64,000 nucleotides of DNA, from the NCBI RefSeq assembly GCF_949987515.2, contig NC_082689.1, positions 8,113,501 to 8,177,500 of the forward strand, given 5' to 3'. Below are positions 1 through 10,815 of this stretch, piece by piece. Each line of letters opens with the position of its first letter. Position 1 is the first letter of the stretch. The position numbers and the translations under genes were made by a program. Under the pieces are notes generated by a model. It worked only from the letters and a program-made list of their open reading frames with translations. It searched no databases and was not told the origin of the DNA. This DNA comes from Delphinus delphis. Taxonomy: Eukaryota; Chordata; Mammalia; Artiodactyla; Delphinidae.

Positions 1-888
1 CTCAGCCAGGCAGGTTCCAGGAGTCTGCCTTCCCTCCTCTGCCTGAGATATGAGAGGTCCTCCCCTGGTGCCAAACGGGCGGTCCAAAATGGGGCTGCAC
101 ACAAGCGGAGGGGCCACGATATCTGGACACGGTCAGAGCCCTGCTCTTCCATAGGAAGAGCTCTTAACCCAGGCGGGTGGTAGGGGACAGACTGAGGAGC
201 CCCAACCCCAGTTAGGGAGGGAGAAAAGTCAGGGTCCCGTCAGAAATGGGATTTGACTCAGACGTTTTACATGAAGAGGCTTAACCAAAGGAACCATATA
301 GAGAGGTGTGGGCCGGTGTGACAGAGGAGTTGGTGGGAAGCCTGGGATGAAGGGAGAGACTGTCCTGGGGTTGGAACCGTGCCACGGTGCAGGGTGGGAT
401 GAGGGAGAAATACCCCAACTTCTCTCCCCACCCCGCCCAGCCTCTCACTGGTCCTCCAATTGGCTAAAGCCACCAGGAGCCAGCCAGCGGGGGAACCCGG
501 GTCAGGTGGCCTGCAGGAGTCGCCTGCCAGGGTGGGTAGGGTGGGAGGCAAACGGAATCACAAAGTGCAAGAGGGATCTGGCTTGAGGCAGGGGTCCGGC
601 ACCTTCCTCTAGCAGGGATGAGGGAGACCTGCAGCAGGTATGGGGCTGATACCACCTCCCTGGCGGCAGCTGATTGTCCTGAACGCAGGAGACAAAAGAT
701 TGACTGAGTCCGAAGTGTGGGCACTGCGTGACTGGCGGCTCCTGTTCTAGGATTTGCCCCACATTTACACCTTTACTGAGCTTGGCTGGAGGGTCACTGA
801 CGCTCCCTCCACACCGCCTACACCATCCACATCCCTCCCTCCATGCCCCACTGAACACTGATAATCATGATGGAAAAATGTGATTTTT
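1..888. other. Unassigned intergenic DNA
   Basis: I see no gene, splice-flanked exon or repeat that I can name. Several short open frames overlap on both strands with no codon or motif signal. The stretch ends where an L1 3' fragment begins. Confidence 0.4.
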
Positions 889-1320
889 TTCTATTTATCC
901 TTATAGTTTTTCTTTTTGTTGTTATTATTCTTTATAATTGACTTACAATATTATATTCGTCCCAGGTGTACAACATAGTGATTTGATATTCTTATACATT
1001 ACAAAATGATCACCACGATACGTCTAGTTACCATCTGTCATCCTACAAAATGATTACAATATCACTGACCATATTCCTTATGCTGTATATTACATCACTG
1101 TCAATTATTTATTTTATAGCTGGAAGTTTGTACCTCTTAATCTCCCTCACCTATTTCACTCATCCCCCCACACCCCTCCCCACCAGCAACCACCAGTTTG
1201 TCCTCCATATCGATGAGTCTCTTTCTGTTTGTTGCGTTTATTCGTTTATTTTTGAGATTCCACATATAAGTGAAATCATACGGTATTTATTTATCTTTAT
1301 ATTTTAATAGTCATATAGCT
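889..1320 (-). mobile_element. L1 LINE 3' end fragment, antisense
   Basis: The text reads as the reverse complement of a mammalian L1 3' end: the stretch around the 'acaacatagtgatttgatat' and 'gagattccacatataagtga' motifs is characteristic. The matching sense version occurs at about 41,590-41,960, where the same phrases appear inverted. It is non-coding, truncated and old. The L1 subfamily is not assigned. Confidence 0.75.
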
Positions 1321-1440
1321 GTTATTTATTCAGTACATAAAGGTTCACTATTAATATAATATTTTATTATATAAAATGTATTTTATATTTATATTTATTA
1401 TATAAAATATATTATATAAATATAATTAATATATTAGATA
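1321..1440. repeat. AT-rich low-complexity stretch
   Basis: About 120 bp made almost only of A and T, with many TATAAAAT/ATTTTATA-type steps and short imperfect palindromes. It separates an L1 fragment from another interspersed repeat. Confidence 0.8.
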
Positions 1441-1444
1441 GGAA

Positions 1445-1765
1445 ATGTGAGGTTATGCTGCAGTAACAAACAACCACCAAAATGCAGTGGCTTAAAATAT
1501 TTATTTCCTATCTGCACGAAGTCTATTATGGAGCTGAGCGGTCCTTCAGGGCAACTCCTTACCATACAACGGCTCAGTGTTGCACCTCCAAATCAAGGAA
1601 TTTTTCTTCAGTTGATGCGACATGGAAGAGAGCCTGCTGGGAGGTCAAGCAACCAGGGGCTTCTACCCAGACAGGATGCCTGAGACTTATAGTCACACTT
1701 AATTGGCCAAACCAAGTCACGTGACCATGCCCTACTTTGAGGGGCGGAGGAAGTGCAGTCCTCCC
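1445..1765 (+). repeat. Old interspersed repeat, family X, copy 1 (family not named)
   Basis: It opens with a 'gcagtaacaaacaaccacc ... cagtggctta' phrase and carries a 'ggccaaaccaagtcacgtga' phrase near its far end. The same two landmarks recur at 16,155-16,500 (also near 47,490), so this is a dispersed family. It resembles a common ancient mammalian element whose name I cannot recall with certainty. It may be LTR- or DNA-transposon-derived. Confidence 0.6.
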
Positions 1766-2660
1766 TCGTGCCCAGAAATGGCGGAGACCTGCACTTTAGC
1801 GAGCAGGAGCCAGCGCCCTACACCCATACGTAGCCACCACTTAGAGTTCCTTCGCTGTGTGCCATACACTCCCTAGGAAATTCTACTTTATCTGATGTGA
1901 ACGTTATCAGCCCTACTTTATTTTTATTTGTGCTTGATATCTTTGCGCAAGCCTTGATTCTTTCCCTCTCTGGTATTTTTTTTTTAGGTGTGTTTGTAAT
2001 GTATTAGATTAAAATATATGTAATTTTAAGACGTTCTGCCTTTTAATAAGAAAACTAGATTGTTCACATTTATTGTCATTATTGCTCATGCTTGGCCCAA
2101 CTTCTTTATCTGAATTTCGACTTTGTGTTTTTAAGGTTCTTTAAATTTTTTGTTCCTTTTAATTGAATTTTTTTTCTTCTGTAGACTATGGTGCTTGCTT
2201 TAATCTGTAATGATTTGGAGAGTAGACATCCTGTTTTTAATTGTTACTGGTTCCATTTAGTTTTTCATGAAAATTATTAAACCCACATTTATATTATTAC
2301 CAGAGTCAAAATCACAAACAATAACTTTGAGCTCCTTCACAAGAGAGACAAAGAATTTAGCCCATTTGCTTCTTCCCTGACCTCTTCTGCCCTTTCTGGG
2401 TCTCCATTAACATAATCTGAGGACAGTCTCCTTTACTGGACTGCTACAACTACCAAAACATCCTCACTCCAAAATACCTTCAGCTTTCTTTTTGTTCCCC
2501 CATGTCCATCAGATATTTTGACTTTCCACTCTAACGCCCTTCTCCAGACATGGCCCCACTGCACACATCTTAGTCTGGGCTGGTTTCTCTGCCCGCTGCC
2601 TCCTCTCCATGGCTGCCCGGGCCCCTCCCACGGGTGTGAGGTTTGAATTTCAGCCCCTGT
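1766..2660. other. Unassigned intergenic DNA
   Basis: T-rich to mixed-composition sequence with no gene signal and no repeat I can name confidently. Confidence 0.35.
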
Positions 2661-2664
2661 GCTG

Positions 2665-2694
2665 GGGTGTGTGTGTGTGCGTGTGTGTGTGTCG
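2665..2694. repeat. (TG)n microsatellite
   Basis: A run of TG dinucleotides with one C interruption (tgtgtgtgtgcgtgtgtgtg), about 30 bp. It sits at the left edge of a CpG-containing block and is likely length-polymorphic. Confidence 0.85.
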
Positions 2695-3400
2695 GGCCAG
2701 TATGGGTGCTGTGCATTACACGGGGCAGCATACGTGCGCTTCCTCCCCAGAGTTTGCCAACCCTTTCATTTCACGAGCGACAGTGCAGGCACCGGCTCTG
2801 CATTGCGTTCCCGAGAGGAACGCGCATCCTCCTCTGGCCGACGAGCCGCAGATCCGGAGCTGGAGAATGGACAGACCTGTCCTCTCTGGGGCTGGCCGGC
2901 TCTCCGAGGAATCTCTCCGAGGTCTTCTCTCGCTTTGTCTCATCTGCTGGGGGCCTTAAGGCTTTGGCTATGAGCAGGACAGAGACAGGGTTCCAGCGGT
3001 CCTAGATGTTAGATCCAAGAGGGTCAGAGAAGGCGCTTCACTCGGATGGACACCAGGGGGCGCGACAGCGCTGGGAGCATCAAGGGCTCCCCTGGGACAA
3101 AGTCAGACAAGCCTGAGGGTGCTGGCGAGAAAGGCCAGAGTGCCGCATGGAGCATGCGTCGATGGGGGCAGATGGACCCCAGGCTTGGGTGCGCCGGCTG
3201 AGATAGGGGACCCCGGAAAGCGCTGCGGGGCTCCCTCTCCTGGCTTACTGCTCGGGTCAGTTGGTCTGTGGACACCCGTACTGGTGTGAATTCCGGGTGT
3301 GAGCAAAGAAAGGTGAAGCAGGCGAGCTGCAGCCGCCGCCAGGTCTCAGGCAGCATGGAGAAGAACTGGGAGCTCTGGACAGCCTCCTGCGGAAGGATCT
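2695..3400. other. GC- and CpG-rich block without a recognised gene
   Basis: CpG dinucleotides are clearly more frequent here than in the flanks (for example gggcgcgacagcgc and ccggaaagcgctgcgg). No exon with a convincing reading frame and splice sites is visible. A CTCF-like site lies inside. It could be a regulatory element or the remnant of a CpG island. Strand and function are unknown. Confidence 0.4.
3051..3063 (+). promoter_or_regulatory. CTCF-like binding site
   Basis: CACCAGGGGGCGC matches the core of the vertebrate CTCF motif (CCANNAGGGGGCGC type) on the plus strand, in a CpG-rich context. This is a sequence match only and occupancy is not shown. Confidence 0.5.
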
Positions 3401-3860
3401 ACCTCTGCACGGATCTGCCTCCTTTTCATGACTGAAAGCACCCCATCAGTAAAAACTTGGGTATAATTAGGTATCTGAACATAAAATACAAGCACGTCTG
3501 TGTTAATAAAAGTATGATAGTATTATATACACACATACTTTCTTCCCAGACCCTGGATGCACCCACACTGCCTTGTGGAGAGCACTGGCCCAAAGAGCCC
3601 TCAGCATCTTTCCATGGAAGGCCTGGGGCTGCGGGCGCTGGTGTCAGCCTCCTGCATGATCCATGACCCATGAGAGTGGAGGAAGCTGGGCCCACACTCA
3701 AAGAAACGGTTTAGATCATTTTTGAGGCTTGAAATGGGATGACATCTGGCCGGATGTTGGCCAAATGGTGACAACAATTACCTCTAGATGAGGGATTTCA
3801 GGTGTCTCTGACTTTTTATTTCTTGTACTTTTTGGTTGTACTTGCCTTGTTTGCAATGAA
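3401..3860. other. Unassigned intergenic DNA
   Basis: I see no gene or confident repeat. The sequence leads into a short alternating purine-pyrimidine tract. Confidence 0.35.
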
Positions 3861-3865
3861 GAGGT

Positions 3866-3922
3866 ATGTACACGTGTACATATGCGTGTGTATATATGTA
3901 TGTACATGTATATATACACACA
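3866..3922. repeat. Alternating purine-pyrimidine (TA/TG/CA) tract
   Basis: A mixed tract of gta/tgt/ata/aca steps (gtacacgtgtacatatgcgt and onward) containing self-complementary pieces such as GTACACGTGTAC. It directly abuts the L1 3' fragment. Confidence 0.7.
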
Positions 3923-4440
3923 GGGATGTTCATAGCAGCATTATTCATAATAACCAAAAAGCGATACCAACCCAAATGTCCATCAGCTAGTGAATGGATA
4001 AAGAAAATGTGGTCTAGTCACACAACAGAATACTATTTGGCAATAAAAAGAAACAAGGCGCTGATACACGCCATAACATAGATGAACCTTAGCAACATTA
4101 TGTGAAGTGAAAGAAGTCAGACACAAAAGTCACATATTGTATGGTTCCATGTACATGACAGGTCCAGAACATGCACATCTACAGAAGCAGAAAATAGATT
4201 CTGAGTGATTGTCTAGGGCTGGAGTGGGAGGGGGAGGGGAAATAGGGAGTGATTGCTAATGGGTATGAGATTTCTTTTTGGGGGTTAAGAAAACAGTCTA
4301 AAATTGATTGTGGTGATGGTTACACCACTCTGAATATACTGAAAACCATTGAATGTACATTTTAAATGGGTGAAGTGAGGAGTATGTGAATTATATCTCA
4401 ATACATCTGTTATGTAGAAAACAATAAGGTTATTTCAAAA
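3923..4440 (+). mobile_element. L1 LINE fragment, ORF2 end plus 3' UTR
   Basis: The sense L1 signature 'atggataaagaaaatgtggt' followed by 'agaatactatttggcaataa' encodes the conserved C-terminal ORF2 region. It continues into a 3' UTR ending near 'atatctcaatacatctgtta'. The frame is broken and 5'-truncated, so this is a dead copy. It may have carried the TG/CA tract at its left end. Confidence 0.85.
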
Positions 4441-4614
4441 GGGAGAAGAATTTCAAAAACTCCAAGAAAGGAGACTCTTAGAATCAAATCAGGCTCTCAG
4501 AACCCAGCCCTGTGCTTGGCTGGACCTTCTCCAGGAGGGGCGTTTCCTAAGCTGCATGCAGTGGGGGCTGGACCAGCACCAGATGTCAGCTGACCTGGGC
4601 CCCGTTCCTGGCAC

Positions 4615-4770
4615 CATCCCCTCCAGCTGGGAGGCTTGGGCAAATGAAACCTCAGCATCCTCTTCTGTAAAATGGGAGCAATAATAGTCCTACCTCGTGT
4701 GGCCACTGTGAGGATGACATGAGATGATGCGTGTCAGGTTCTGTGCTCTTTGCCTGGCACACGAAGACCT
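4615..4770 (+). mobile_element. MIR SINE remnant
   Basis: The MIR-type phrase 'ctcttctgtaaaatgggagc' is followed by 'aataatagtcctacctcgtg', 'tgtgaggat' and 'tgcctggcac', in the order expected for the core and 3' part of MIR. It is heavily diverged, as expected for a pre-eutherian element. Confidence 0.8.
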
Positions 4771-5485
4771 ACGATTACTACAAGACGAGGTGCACGCACA
4801 CTCCACCACTTGAGTGCCCGGCTTCCCAAACTGCAAACAAAAGCCCAGTCCCATGAACAGTGATGCCCAAGTTACCGCAGCCCGGAGGCCGGTGCCTCCT
4901 GCCACAATCACCCCACTAGTTTCAGGGAAACCCCAGAGGCACCACACACTTCCTTTCCTTGTCCTCCAGGTGGACAGTCGATGGTACCCCAGCCCTCAAA
5001 GGGGACACTGGCCAAGCCATGCTGTCGAAGCCCCGCCAGGAATGCTGCTTTGGTGGGCACAGAAAGCCCCCACTGAGGCCACCTGAGCTCTCTGGGCTGG
5101 GGTCGCGGAGGCTCTGGTCCCTGAGCAATGCTGCTGGGTCAGATCTTCGTGAGCTGCTCTTTCAGCTGCTGCCACCAGCCACTTGGGCCTTTGGGCCTTG
5201 AGGTCAATCCATGTGGGGAGGGGCAGGGGTAGAGGGTGACAAGTGACCCCAGGCCATCCCCTCCTTCCTCATCACACCATTCTGTCTGTCCTTTGCTTTG
5301 TCCTTACAGCCAGTCCAACACCTCCCAACACTCCCCCAAAACTCCCTTCTCCTTCAGCCAAGCAGCAAATGTCTTTGTGTCTATTGACACCTACTAATGG
5401 GTGGCCAGAGTGGTCATTAGCTCCCCGGTCCACGAGAGCAATCCCATTTGGGCAGAACTAAGATGCTCCCCCAAAGCGGTTGCGA
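4771..5485. other. Unassigned intergenic DNA
   Basis: No exon with splice sites and no nameable repeat. Overlapping short open frames exist on both strands, but none shows protein-like composition. Confidence 0.35.
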
Positions 5486-5487
5486 GT

Positions 5488-5585
5488 TTCTCAAGGGCAG
5501 GGATGAGGTCTTTCTTGTTCTAATGTTCCCAGCACCTAGCCCAGTTACGGGCACATCACTGATGCTCAGCGAAAGTTGCTGGCAG
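5488..5585 (+). mobile_element. L2 LINE 3' end remnant
   Basis: The phrases 'gggcagggatgaggtctt', 'ccagcacctagcccagt' and 'ctgatgctcagcgaaa' match the order of the L2 3' terminus. Short and diverged. Confidence 0.6.
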
Positions 5586-6110
5586 CAAAGGGCAAGCTGA
5601 AGGCTCCTGCGCTGATCCCTGCAGATGGGAAGTTGAGTGACTCTCATGGGTGAGACCCTTGGGGTGACTCTGGGGGACCACTCACAGAAGGGACAGGGGC
5701 TGTGAGCAGGCCGCATTCTGTAATCAGTAAATGAAGCCAAAGTGGCTGGCCTGGGGGTGTGAGCTTCTGTCCCTTGAGATGGTCCCAGAATCACAGAGTG
5801 CTCAGGGCGGCTCTCGTGCAAAGCACGTGGTAAAGGAGAGAGGCCTCCAGGAAAAGCCCTTCTCAGAACTGGGCTTACTCCTTACCCATCTCTGCTCAAA
5901 AGCAAGAGAAATGGCTGCTCCATCTCTGTCATTGCCGCCATCAAAGTTTTAAGACTTCCTTTATGACCCTGAGAAGCCCATTTTCCCTGGCTCACGGCTT
6001 CCATCTGTCTTCTGGCAATGTTCCCACTCTGTGGTCTTTTCCTGTGATGAGAAAGTCTCTCTGACCCTTTGCACTTATGACAAACATCTTCGGAGATGTG
6101 TGGTTAAACA
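5586..6110. other. Unassigned intergenic DNA
   Basis: Nothing recognisable as a gene or a named repeat. Confidence 0.35.
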
Positions 6111-6111
6111 A

Positions 6112-6245
6112 ATATCTTTGCCCCTCTGAGCCTCAGTTTCTTAATCTGTAAAATGGGGATAATACCTAATTCAGAGGGCTGTGAGAAGACTGCATGCCCT
6201 AGTAATGTCTTACCTGTTCTCTCAGTTAATACTCAATAAATGGCA
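6112..6245 (+). mobile_element. MIR SINE remnant
   Basis: 'gcctcagtttcttaatctgt' followed by 'aaaatggggataatacctaa' is the classic MIR core. It runs to 'taatactcaataaatg'. Old and non-autonomous. Confidence 0.85.
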
Positions 6246-6469
6246 AGAATAGCAATAAAGTATGCATGGACTACTCTGGTTAAGTGCATTGAATACAGGG
6301 GTGAATATGAAGCTATAGTCTTTCCTAGGTGATAATTATTCCAAGTAAAAATATATTTCACAGAAACAGAATTTTAAGAAGCGTACCTGAAACCATCTCA
6401 GTAGAGAGGTTTTAATTCATCTAATGCAGAAGCAGATGCTGTCGAATCTACTATACAAGGACATCCTCG

Positions 6470-6965
6470 ATCTGACCACATCTTGCCCCTCCTCTGCTCC
6501 CACTCTGCTCAAACCACCTCTGTCTCATGCCTGGACAACCACAAGAGCTCCCTAGTGGGTTTCCCTGCTTCTAGTGTTACTCCGCTCTCTTCTCCATAGA
6601 AGCCCAAGTAATATTCCCACCCCGGGGCCTTTGCAGTTGCAGTTCTCTCTGCCTGGACAGCCATTTCCCCAGATATTCTCATGATATAGTCACTTATTAT
6701 TCAGATCTCTGCTCAAATGTCAACTTCTCAGCCAGACCTTCCCAACCATCTTATCTGGAATAACTTCCCATCTTACCACCCACGCACTGGTTACCCCCTC
6801 ACCCTGCTTTATTTTTCTTCTGACATTATATTATGTGGTTCTTTGTTTATTGCTTGCCTTTCCCACTAGAATGTAAATTTTGTAGGGACAAGGTTTGTTT
6901 TGTTAACACTGAAAGTCTAGCATCTAGACTCTAGAACATAAGTACTCAATAAATATTTGTCAAAT
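6470..6965 (+). mobile_element. L2 LINE 3' fragment
   Basis: An ordered series typical of L2: 'gtgggtttccctgcttctag', 'ggggcctttgcagttgcagt', 'tctctgcctgga', 'tctctgctcaaatgtcaact', 'cagaccttcccaaccatc', 'agaatgtaaattttgtaggg' and 'gtactcaataaatatttgt'. It covers roughly the last 0.5 kb of an L2 element and is not coding. Confidence 0.85.
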
Positions 6966-7112
6966 GAGTAAATCATGTGTACAGCTGAGTCCTAGATAAC
7001 TACTCAGTTATAAGCAAGTTTAAAAAATACATAAATTAATGGGAGTGACTTTTAGCCAGTTCTGAAAATATAGACTGCTCTTTCATGTGTACAGCCTATT
7101 AAAAACACTTCA

Positions 7113-7475
7113 GGGCTTCCTTGGTGGCGCAGTGGCTAAGAATCCACCTGCCAATGCAGGGGACACGGGTTCGAGCTCTGCTCTGGGAAGATCCCACATG
7201 CCGCAGAGCAGCTAAGCCCGTGTGCCACAACTACCGAGCCTGCACTCTAGAGCCCGTGTGCCACAACTACTGAGCCCACGTGCCACAACTACTGAAGCCC
7301 GTGCACCTAGAGCCTGTGCTCTGCAACAGGGAAAGCCACCGCAATGAGAAGCCCATGCACCACAAGGAAGAGTAGCCCCTGCTCGCTGCAACTAGAGAAA
7401 AGCCCGCGTGCAGCAACGAAGACCCAACACAGCCAAAAATAAATAAATAAAAAATAAATAAATTTATAAAAAAAC
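7113..7475 (+). mobile_element. CHR-type tRNA-derived SINE, long form
   Basis: It starts gggcttccttggtggcgcag, has an A box near the 5' end and a B box in 'acgggttcgagctc', then the 'ctaagcccgtgtgccacaac' body with a repeated 'acaactactgagcc' segment. It ends in 'cagccaaaaataaataaata' tails. It is full length for the long form, with scattered substitutions. Confidence 0.95.
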
Positions 7476-7850
7476 AAACCCTTCAAAGCCCTACTAACAG
7501 GAAGAGTGTCTGGGTATACCAGGGAGGTGTTTTGCAAACTACTCAGAGAATCTGCTGAGGTCTGAATCGTTCTCAGGAAAGGGAACTCAGGGTCATGAGG
7601 GAGAAAGCCGAATGCTCCTGGGAGGTGTCAGAAAGCTCAATCCACCGAGTCATCACTGGACCCCGTCCTTCTATGGGAAGCTCTAACAGAGCACCTCCAA
7701 GAAAACCTTCCCTGCCTGGAGCCCACTGTTCTGAAGGTGGGTTCAGATGCCTTCAGGTGCCATAAGAGCAGTCAAACACTGTTTTTGAAGGGAGATGGAA
7801 AGGGAGACAAATAACTGAGTCTATTAGAAGTTTCTTTTTTTAAAAAATCA
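7476..7850. other. Unassigned intergenic DNA
   Basis: About 375 bp between two SINEs with no gene signal. Confidence 0.35.
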
Positions 7851-7854
7851 ATGG

Positions 7855-7870
7855 GCGGGGGGGGGGGGGG
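7855..7870. repeat. Poly(G) tract
   Basis: A G run of about 15, interrupted by single C at each side, lies immediately upstream of a long-form SINE. A second G run lies just beyond that SINE's tail. Such tracts are hard to sequence, so the exact length is uncertain. Confidence 0.8.
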
Positions 7871-7873
7871 CGG

Positions 7874-8252
7874 GTACTTCCCTGGGGGCACAGTGGTTAA
7901 GAATCCGCTGCCAATGTAGGGGACACGGGTTCAAGCCCTGGTGTGGGAAGATCGCCCACATGCTGTAACTACTGAGCCCATGTGTCATGACTACTGAAGC
8001 CCGCATGCTCTAGGGCCTATGTGCCGTAACTACTGAGCCCGTGTGCTACAAATATTGAAGCCTGCACGCCTAGAGCCCGTGCTCCACAGCAAGAGAAGTC
8101 ACCGCAATGAGAAGCCTGCTCACCGCAACGAAGAGTAGCCCCTGCTCACCGCAACTAGAGAAAGCCCATGCAGGGCAACGAAGACCCAACACAGCCAAAA
8201 ATAAATAAATAAATAAAATAAATTTATAAAATAAAATAAATAAATAAATAAG
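7874..8252 (+). mobile_element. CHR-type SINE, long form, diverged
   Basis: It begins 'tacttccctgggggcacagt' and has the B box 'acgggttcaagccctgg', the duplicated 'taactactgagcc' body and an extended (AATA)n tail to about 8,252. It is more diverged than most copies here, so probably an older insertion. Confidence 0.9.
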
Positions 8253-8278
8253 AAAACAAGAGGTAACCAGAGGGAGGT

Positions 8279-8293
8279 CGGGGGGGGGGGGGG
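8279..8293. repeat. Poly(G) tract
   Basis: About 14 consecutive G, 27 bp beyond the tail of the SINE at 7,874-8,252. Together with the G run upstream of that SINE it brackets the element. Confidence 0.8.
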
Positions 8294-8477
8294 AGAGACA
8301 CTGATGACAGCCAGGCCCTCATCCCAGGGGCCCCGCCCATGGACTGCAGGAGAAGGAAAAGGGAGGCGCTGTCTCCTGCTTTCTATAGAACACAAACTTT
8401 TCTTAGGAGATAATCTTTATTGCTGGCCCATATGTGTCTGCATTTCTTTATGTTCCAAACAAAATAAGTGCTGTGAA

Positions 8478-8668
8478 GGGACTTCCCTGGTGGTCCAGTG
8501 GTTAAGACTTCCCCTTCCAACGCAAGGGGTGCAGGTTCGATCCCTGGTCGGGGAGCTAAGATCCCACATGCCTCGTGGCCAAAAAAACAAAACATAAAAC
8601 AGAAGCAATATTGTAACAAATTCAATAAAGACTTTAAAAATGGCCCACATCAAAAAACAATTTTTTAA
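8478..8668 (+). mobile_element. tRNA-derived SINE, short CHR/Bov-tA-like variant
   Basis: It begins 'gggacttccctggtggtcca' and includes the B box 'gcaggttcgatccctgg', then 'ggggagctaagatcccacat' and 'gcctcgtggcc', then an A-rich tail. This body differs from the two main CHR forms here and looks like the older cetartiodactyl variant. A related antisense copy is at 50,023-50,140. Confidence 0.85.
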
Positions 8669-8937
8669 AATAAGTGCTGTCAAGTACATTCTACCACTGC
8701 CAAAACACTGGGTCGACAGGTCAGCAAGGACTGGGACAACAGTACAATTTGGCCCAAACATGGTGGCATTTAAGGTTAGCCAATAATTCCCAACATATCA
8801 TCAGTCTTTCTTTATTCCAATAAAAAAACGAAAGAAAGAGAAAAAAGAAAGTGTAGCGGGGCCTCAATGTCTGTTGCAGGTCCTTAGAGAATGGAAAAAA
8901 AAGTTGGCCAAGGCAGGGGAAAACCTCAGCCTGCTGG

Positions 8938-8950
8938 TGCCCTCTGGTGG
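8938..8950 (-). promoter_or_regulatory. CTCF-like motif
   Basis: The plus strand reads TGCCCTCTGGTGG, i.e. CCACCAGAGGGCA on the minus strand, a close match to the CTCF core. It is a sequence match only and its orientation is opposite to the site at 3,051. Confidence 0.45.
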
Positions 8951-8987
8951 TAAAGTGTAAGGACTGCATGGGATTACAAAGGTGTAA

Positions 8988-9172
8988 ACCAACGGTTCCC
9001 CAACTAGAGCTCATGGGATCTGTTAAAGCAGAGCTGGCTGGGCTCCACCCCTGTTTCTACCTTGGGAGGGTGAGTGGGGCCTGAGAATCAGCATTTTTAA
9101 CGAGCTTCCAGGTGACACTGCCACTGCTGCTGCTGTTCCTGAGGCCACACTTTGAGAATCACTGGTTTAGGT
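8988..9172 (+). mobile_element. MER5A-like DNA transposon remnant (hAT-Charlie)
   Basis: It starts 'caacggttccccaactagag', has 'ctgggctccacccctg', 'ggggcctgagaatcagcatt' and 'cttccaggtgacactg', and ends 'cacactttgagaatcactgg'. The order and inverted-terminal-repeat-like ends fit MER5A at close to full length (~185 bp). Non-autonomous and ancient. Confidence 0.85.
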
Positions 9173-9319
9173 TTATCCACCCTAACACCTTACTTGTGTA
9201 ATACTAAACTGCATTCTAGGAAATTACTTAAAACAGCATTTTTCAACATCTCAATCGTAGTTTATGGGTGACTTTTTTGTTGGTTTTCAATCTTCCAAAT
9301 TTTGTAATGTGGCCATAAC

Positions 9320-9344
9320 TTTTTTTTTTTTTTTTTTTTTTTTT
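9320..9344. repeat. Poly(T) tract
   Basis: About 25 T residues. No flanking target-site duplication was found, so I cannot tell whether it is the tail of a minus-strand retroposon. Confidence 0.8.
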
Positions 9345-10475
9345 AGCAAAACAAAAAGACCCAAAGCACATCACTCTTGGAGAATTGTTGCATCGCTCTT
9401 CCAAGAGGCAGGCACAGACCATTTTTGTGAAGATAGCTTGGCCCTTCTTGGCCACTCTAATAGCCTTCGTCTAAGGTTCTGTTCTTGCAAAGGCCCTACT
9501 GGGTGGATGAGGGCTGTACCCCAAGCCTGCGGGGCTGGCTCCACAAATACAGGCCAGGCCCCTGGAGGACGCGCCTCTCACTCTGAGCCGCCTCTCACGT
9601 CTGCCTGGGGCACTCCAGACCCCTCTCCTCTTGCTGCACCCAGGCCGTTGCTCTAGGCTTCTCCCCGCTGCTCCCCCAGGAGCTCTTGAGCCCCGGGCCC
9701 AGTCTGCTGATGGTCAGGTTTGGGCTACAGATGAGGAGACTCTCAATTCTCACGGGCTCTGCAGAAGAAGACCGCTCAGCACCTCAGGGACTGGAAGAAG
9801 ACGGGCTGTAGGGGCAGGGGTGGGGCTCGGAATCAGCACCGCCAAGGCCACAGGGACTTTCTCTATCAACCCTCTGGCTCTCTCTAAGGGTCGGCGTGTT
9901 CTCTAAGACCTGCTAGGACCATGAGCGTGGCAGTTCCCATACATTTCCCCTCCCAGCTGAACCATCAGAGAAGGACTGGGGGCTTGGGTGGGGGCACTCT
10001 GAGGGTCAAAGACCCACCTCGGGCCAGTTGATTGTGGCCAGATTTCAGAGGTCTTGTGATAGCCCCGCCTGGGGCGGGGCAGACACAGTGTCCCAGCAGC
10101 TGGGTGGGAGCGGCACACAATTCCCCTGGCTCCCAAGAGTTGGAGCTTGAATTCAGTCCCACGGCAGCGCCGGAGCCAAGGCCCAGTCTCCCTCCGTGGT
10201 TGGCCGTCCCTCCAGCTGTGGCTGACATGAGCTGTCTGGGCTCTGCACACGGCTGCCTGGCCCCTTCTCGCAGCAGGTGGGGTGCTCAAGAATGGGTGCC
10301 TCCAGGTGCTCCACGCCACCTGACCAGAGCTGAGGGGCCCCTCCCTCTGCGGGTGCTGGAGGGACCGGAGGATCCCTGCCGGAGGACAGAGCTCTTGGGG
10401 GGGGCCTCAAGTGGCCAAAATATGGAACTGTCTCCCGTCCCTACCTCTTCCTCACCAGGAGCTGCCATGGAATTT
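9345..10475. other. GC-rich unassigned DNA
   Basis: GC-rich sequence with overlapping open frames of up to ~148 codons on both strands. None shows recognisable domains, consistent splice sites or a start context that stands out. I see no gene here. Confidence 0.35.
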
Positions 10476-10477
10476 TA

Positions 10478-10574
10478 AATTTTTTGCAGCAGTTTTATTG
10501 AGGTATCATGAGGTACCATTTAAAGGGCACAATTCACCATAGAATTTTAAGGGTTACTTTACAACCTCTGGAAG
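10478..10574. mobile_element. L1-type 3' fragment (short)
   Basis: 'gcagttttattgaggtatca' followed by 'gggcacaattcaccatagaa' resembles the L1 3' region 'ttattgaggtataatt...gtacaattca'. A SINE splits it from the sequence at 10,801. The family call is tentative. Confidence 0.5.
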
Positions 10575-10589
10575 TGGCTTCCACCTTTT

Positions 10590-10800
10590 GTTTTTGTTTT
10601 TGTTTTTTTGCGATACGCGGGCCTCCCACTGCCGTGGCCTCCCCCGTTGCGGGGCACAGGCCCCGGACGCGCAGGCTCAGCGGCCATGGCTCACAGGCCC
10701 AGCCACTCTGCGGCACGCGGGATCCTCCTGGACCGGGACACGAACCCGCGTCCCCCGCATCGGCAGGCGGACTCTCAACCACGGCGCCACCAGGGAAGCC
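10590..10800 (-). mobile_element. CHR-type SINE, short form, antisense, with 15-bp target-site duplication
   Basis: A poly(T)-rich start followed by 'gcgatacgcgggcctcccac' and an end in 'gccaccagggaagcc' make this the reverse complement of the short CHR form. The direct repeat TGGCTTCCACCTTTT lies at 10,575-10,589 and 10,801-10,815, marking the insertion exactly. High CpG retention suggests a fairly young copy. Confidence 0.95.
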
Positions 10801-10815
10801 TGGCTTCCACCTTTT

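Noticed and set aside
10032..10478. A 148-codon open frame in GC-rich DNA
   Set aside because: Overlaps equally long frames on the other strand and shows no domain or splice sites. GC-rich DNA has few stops by chance.
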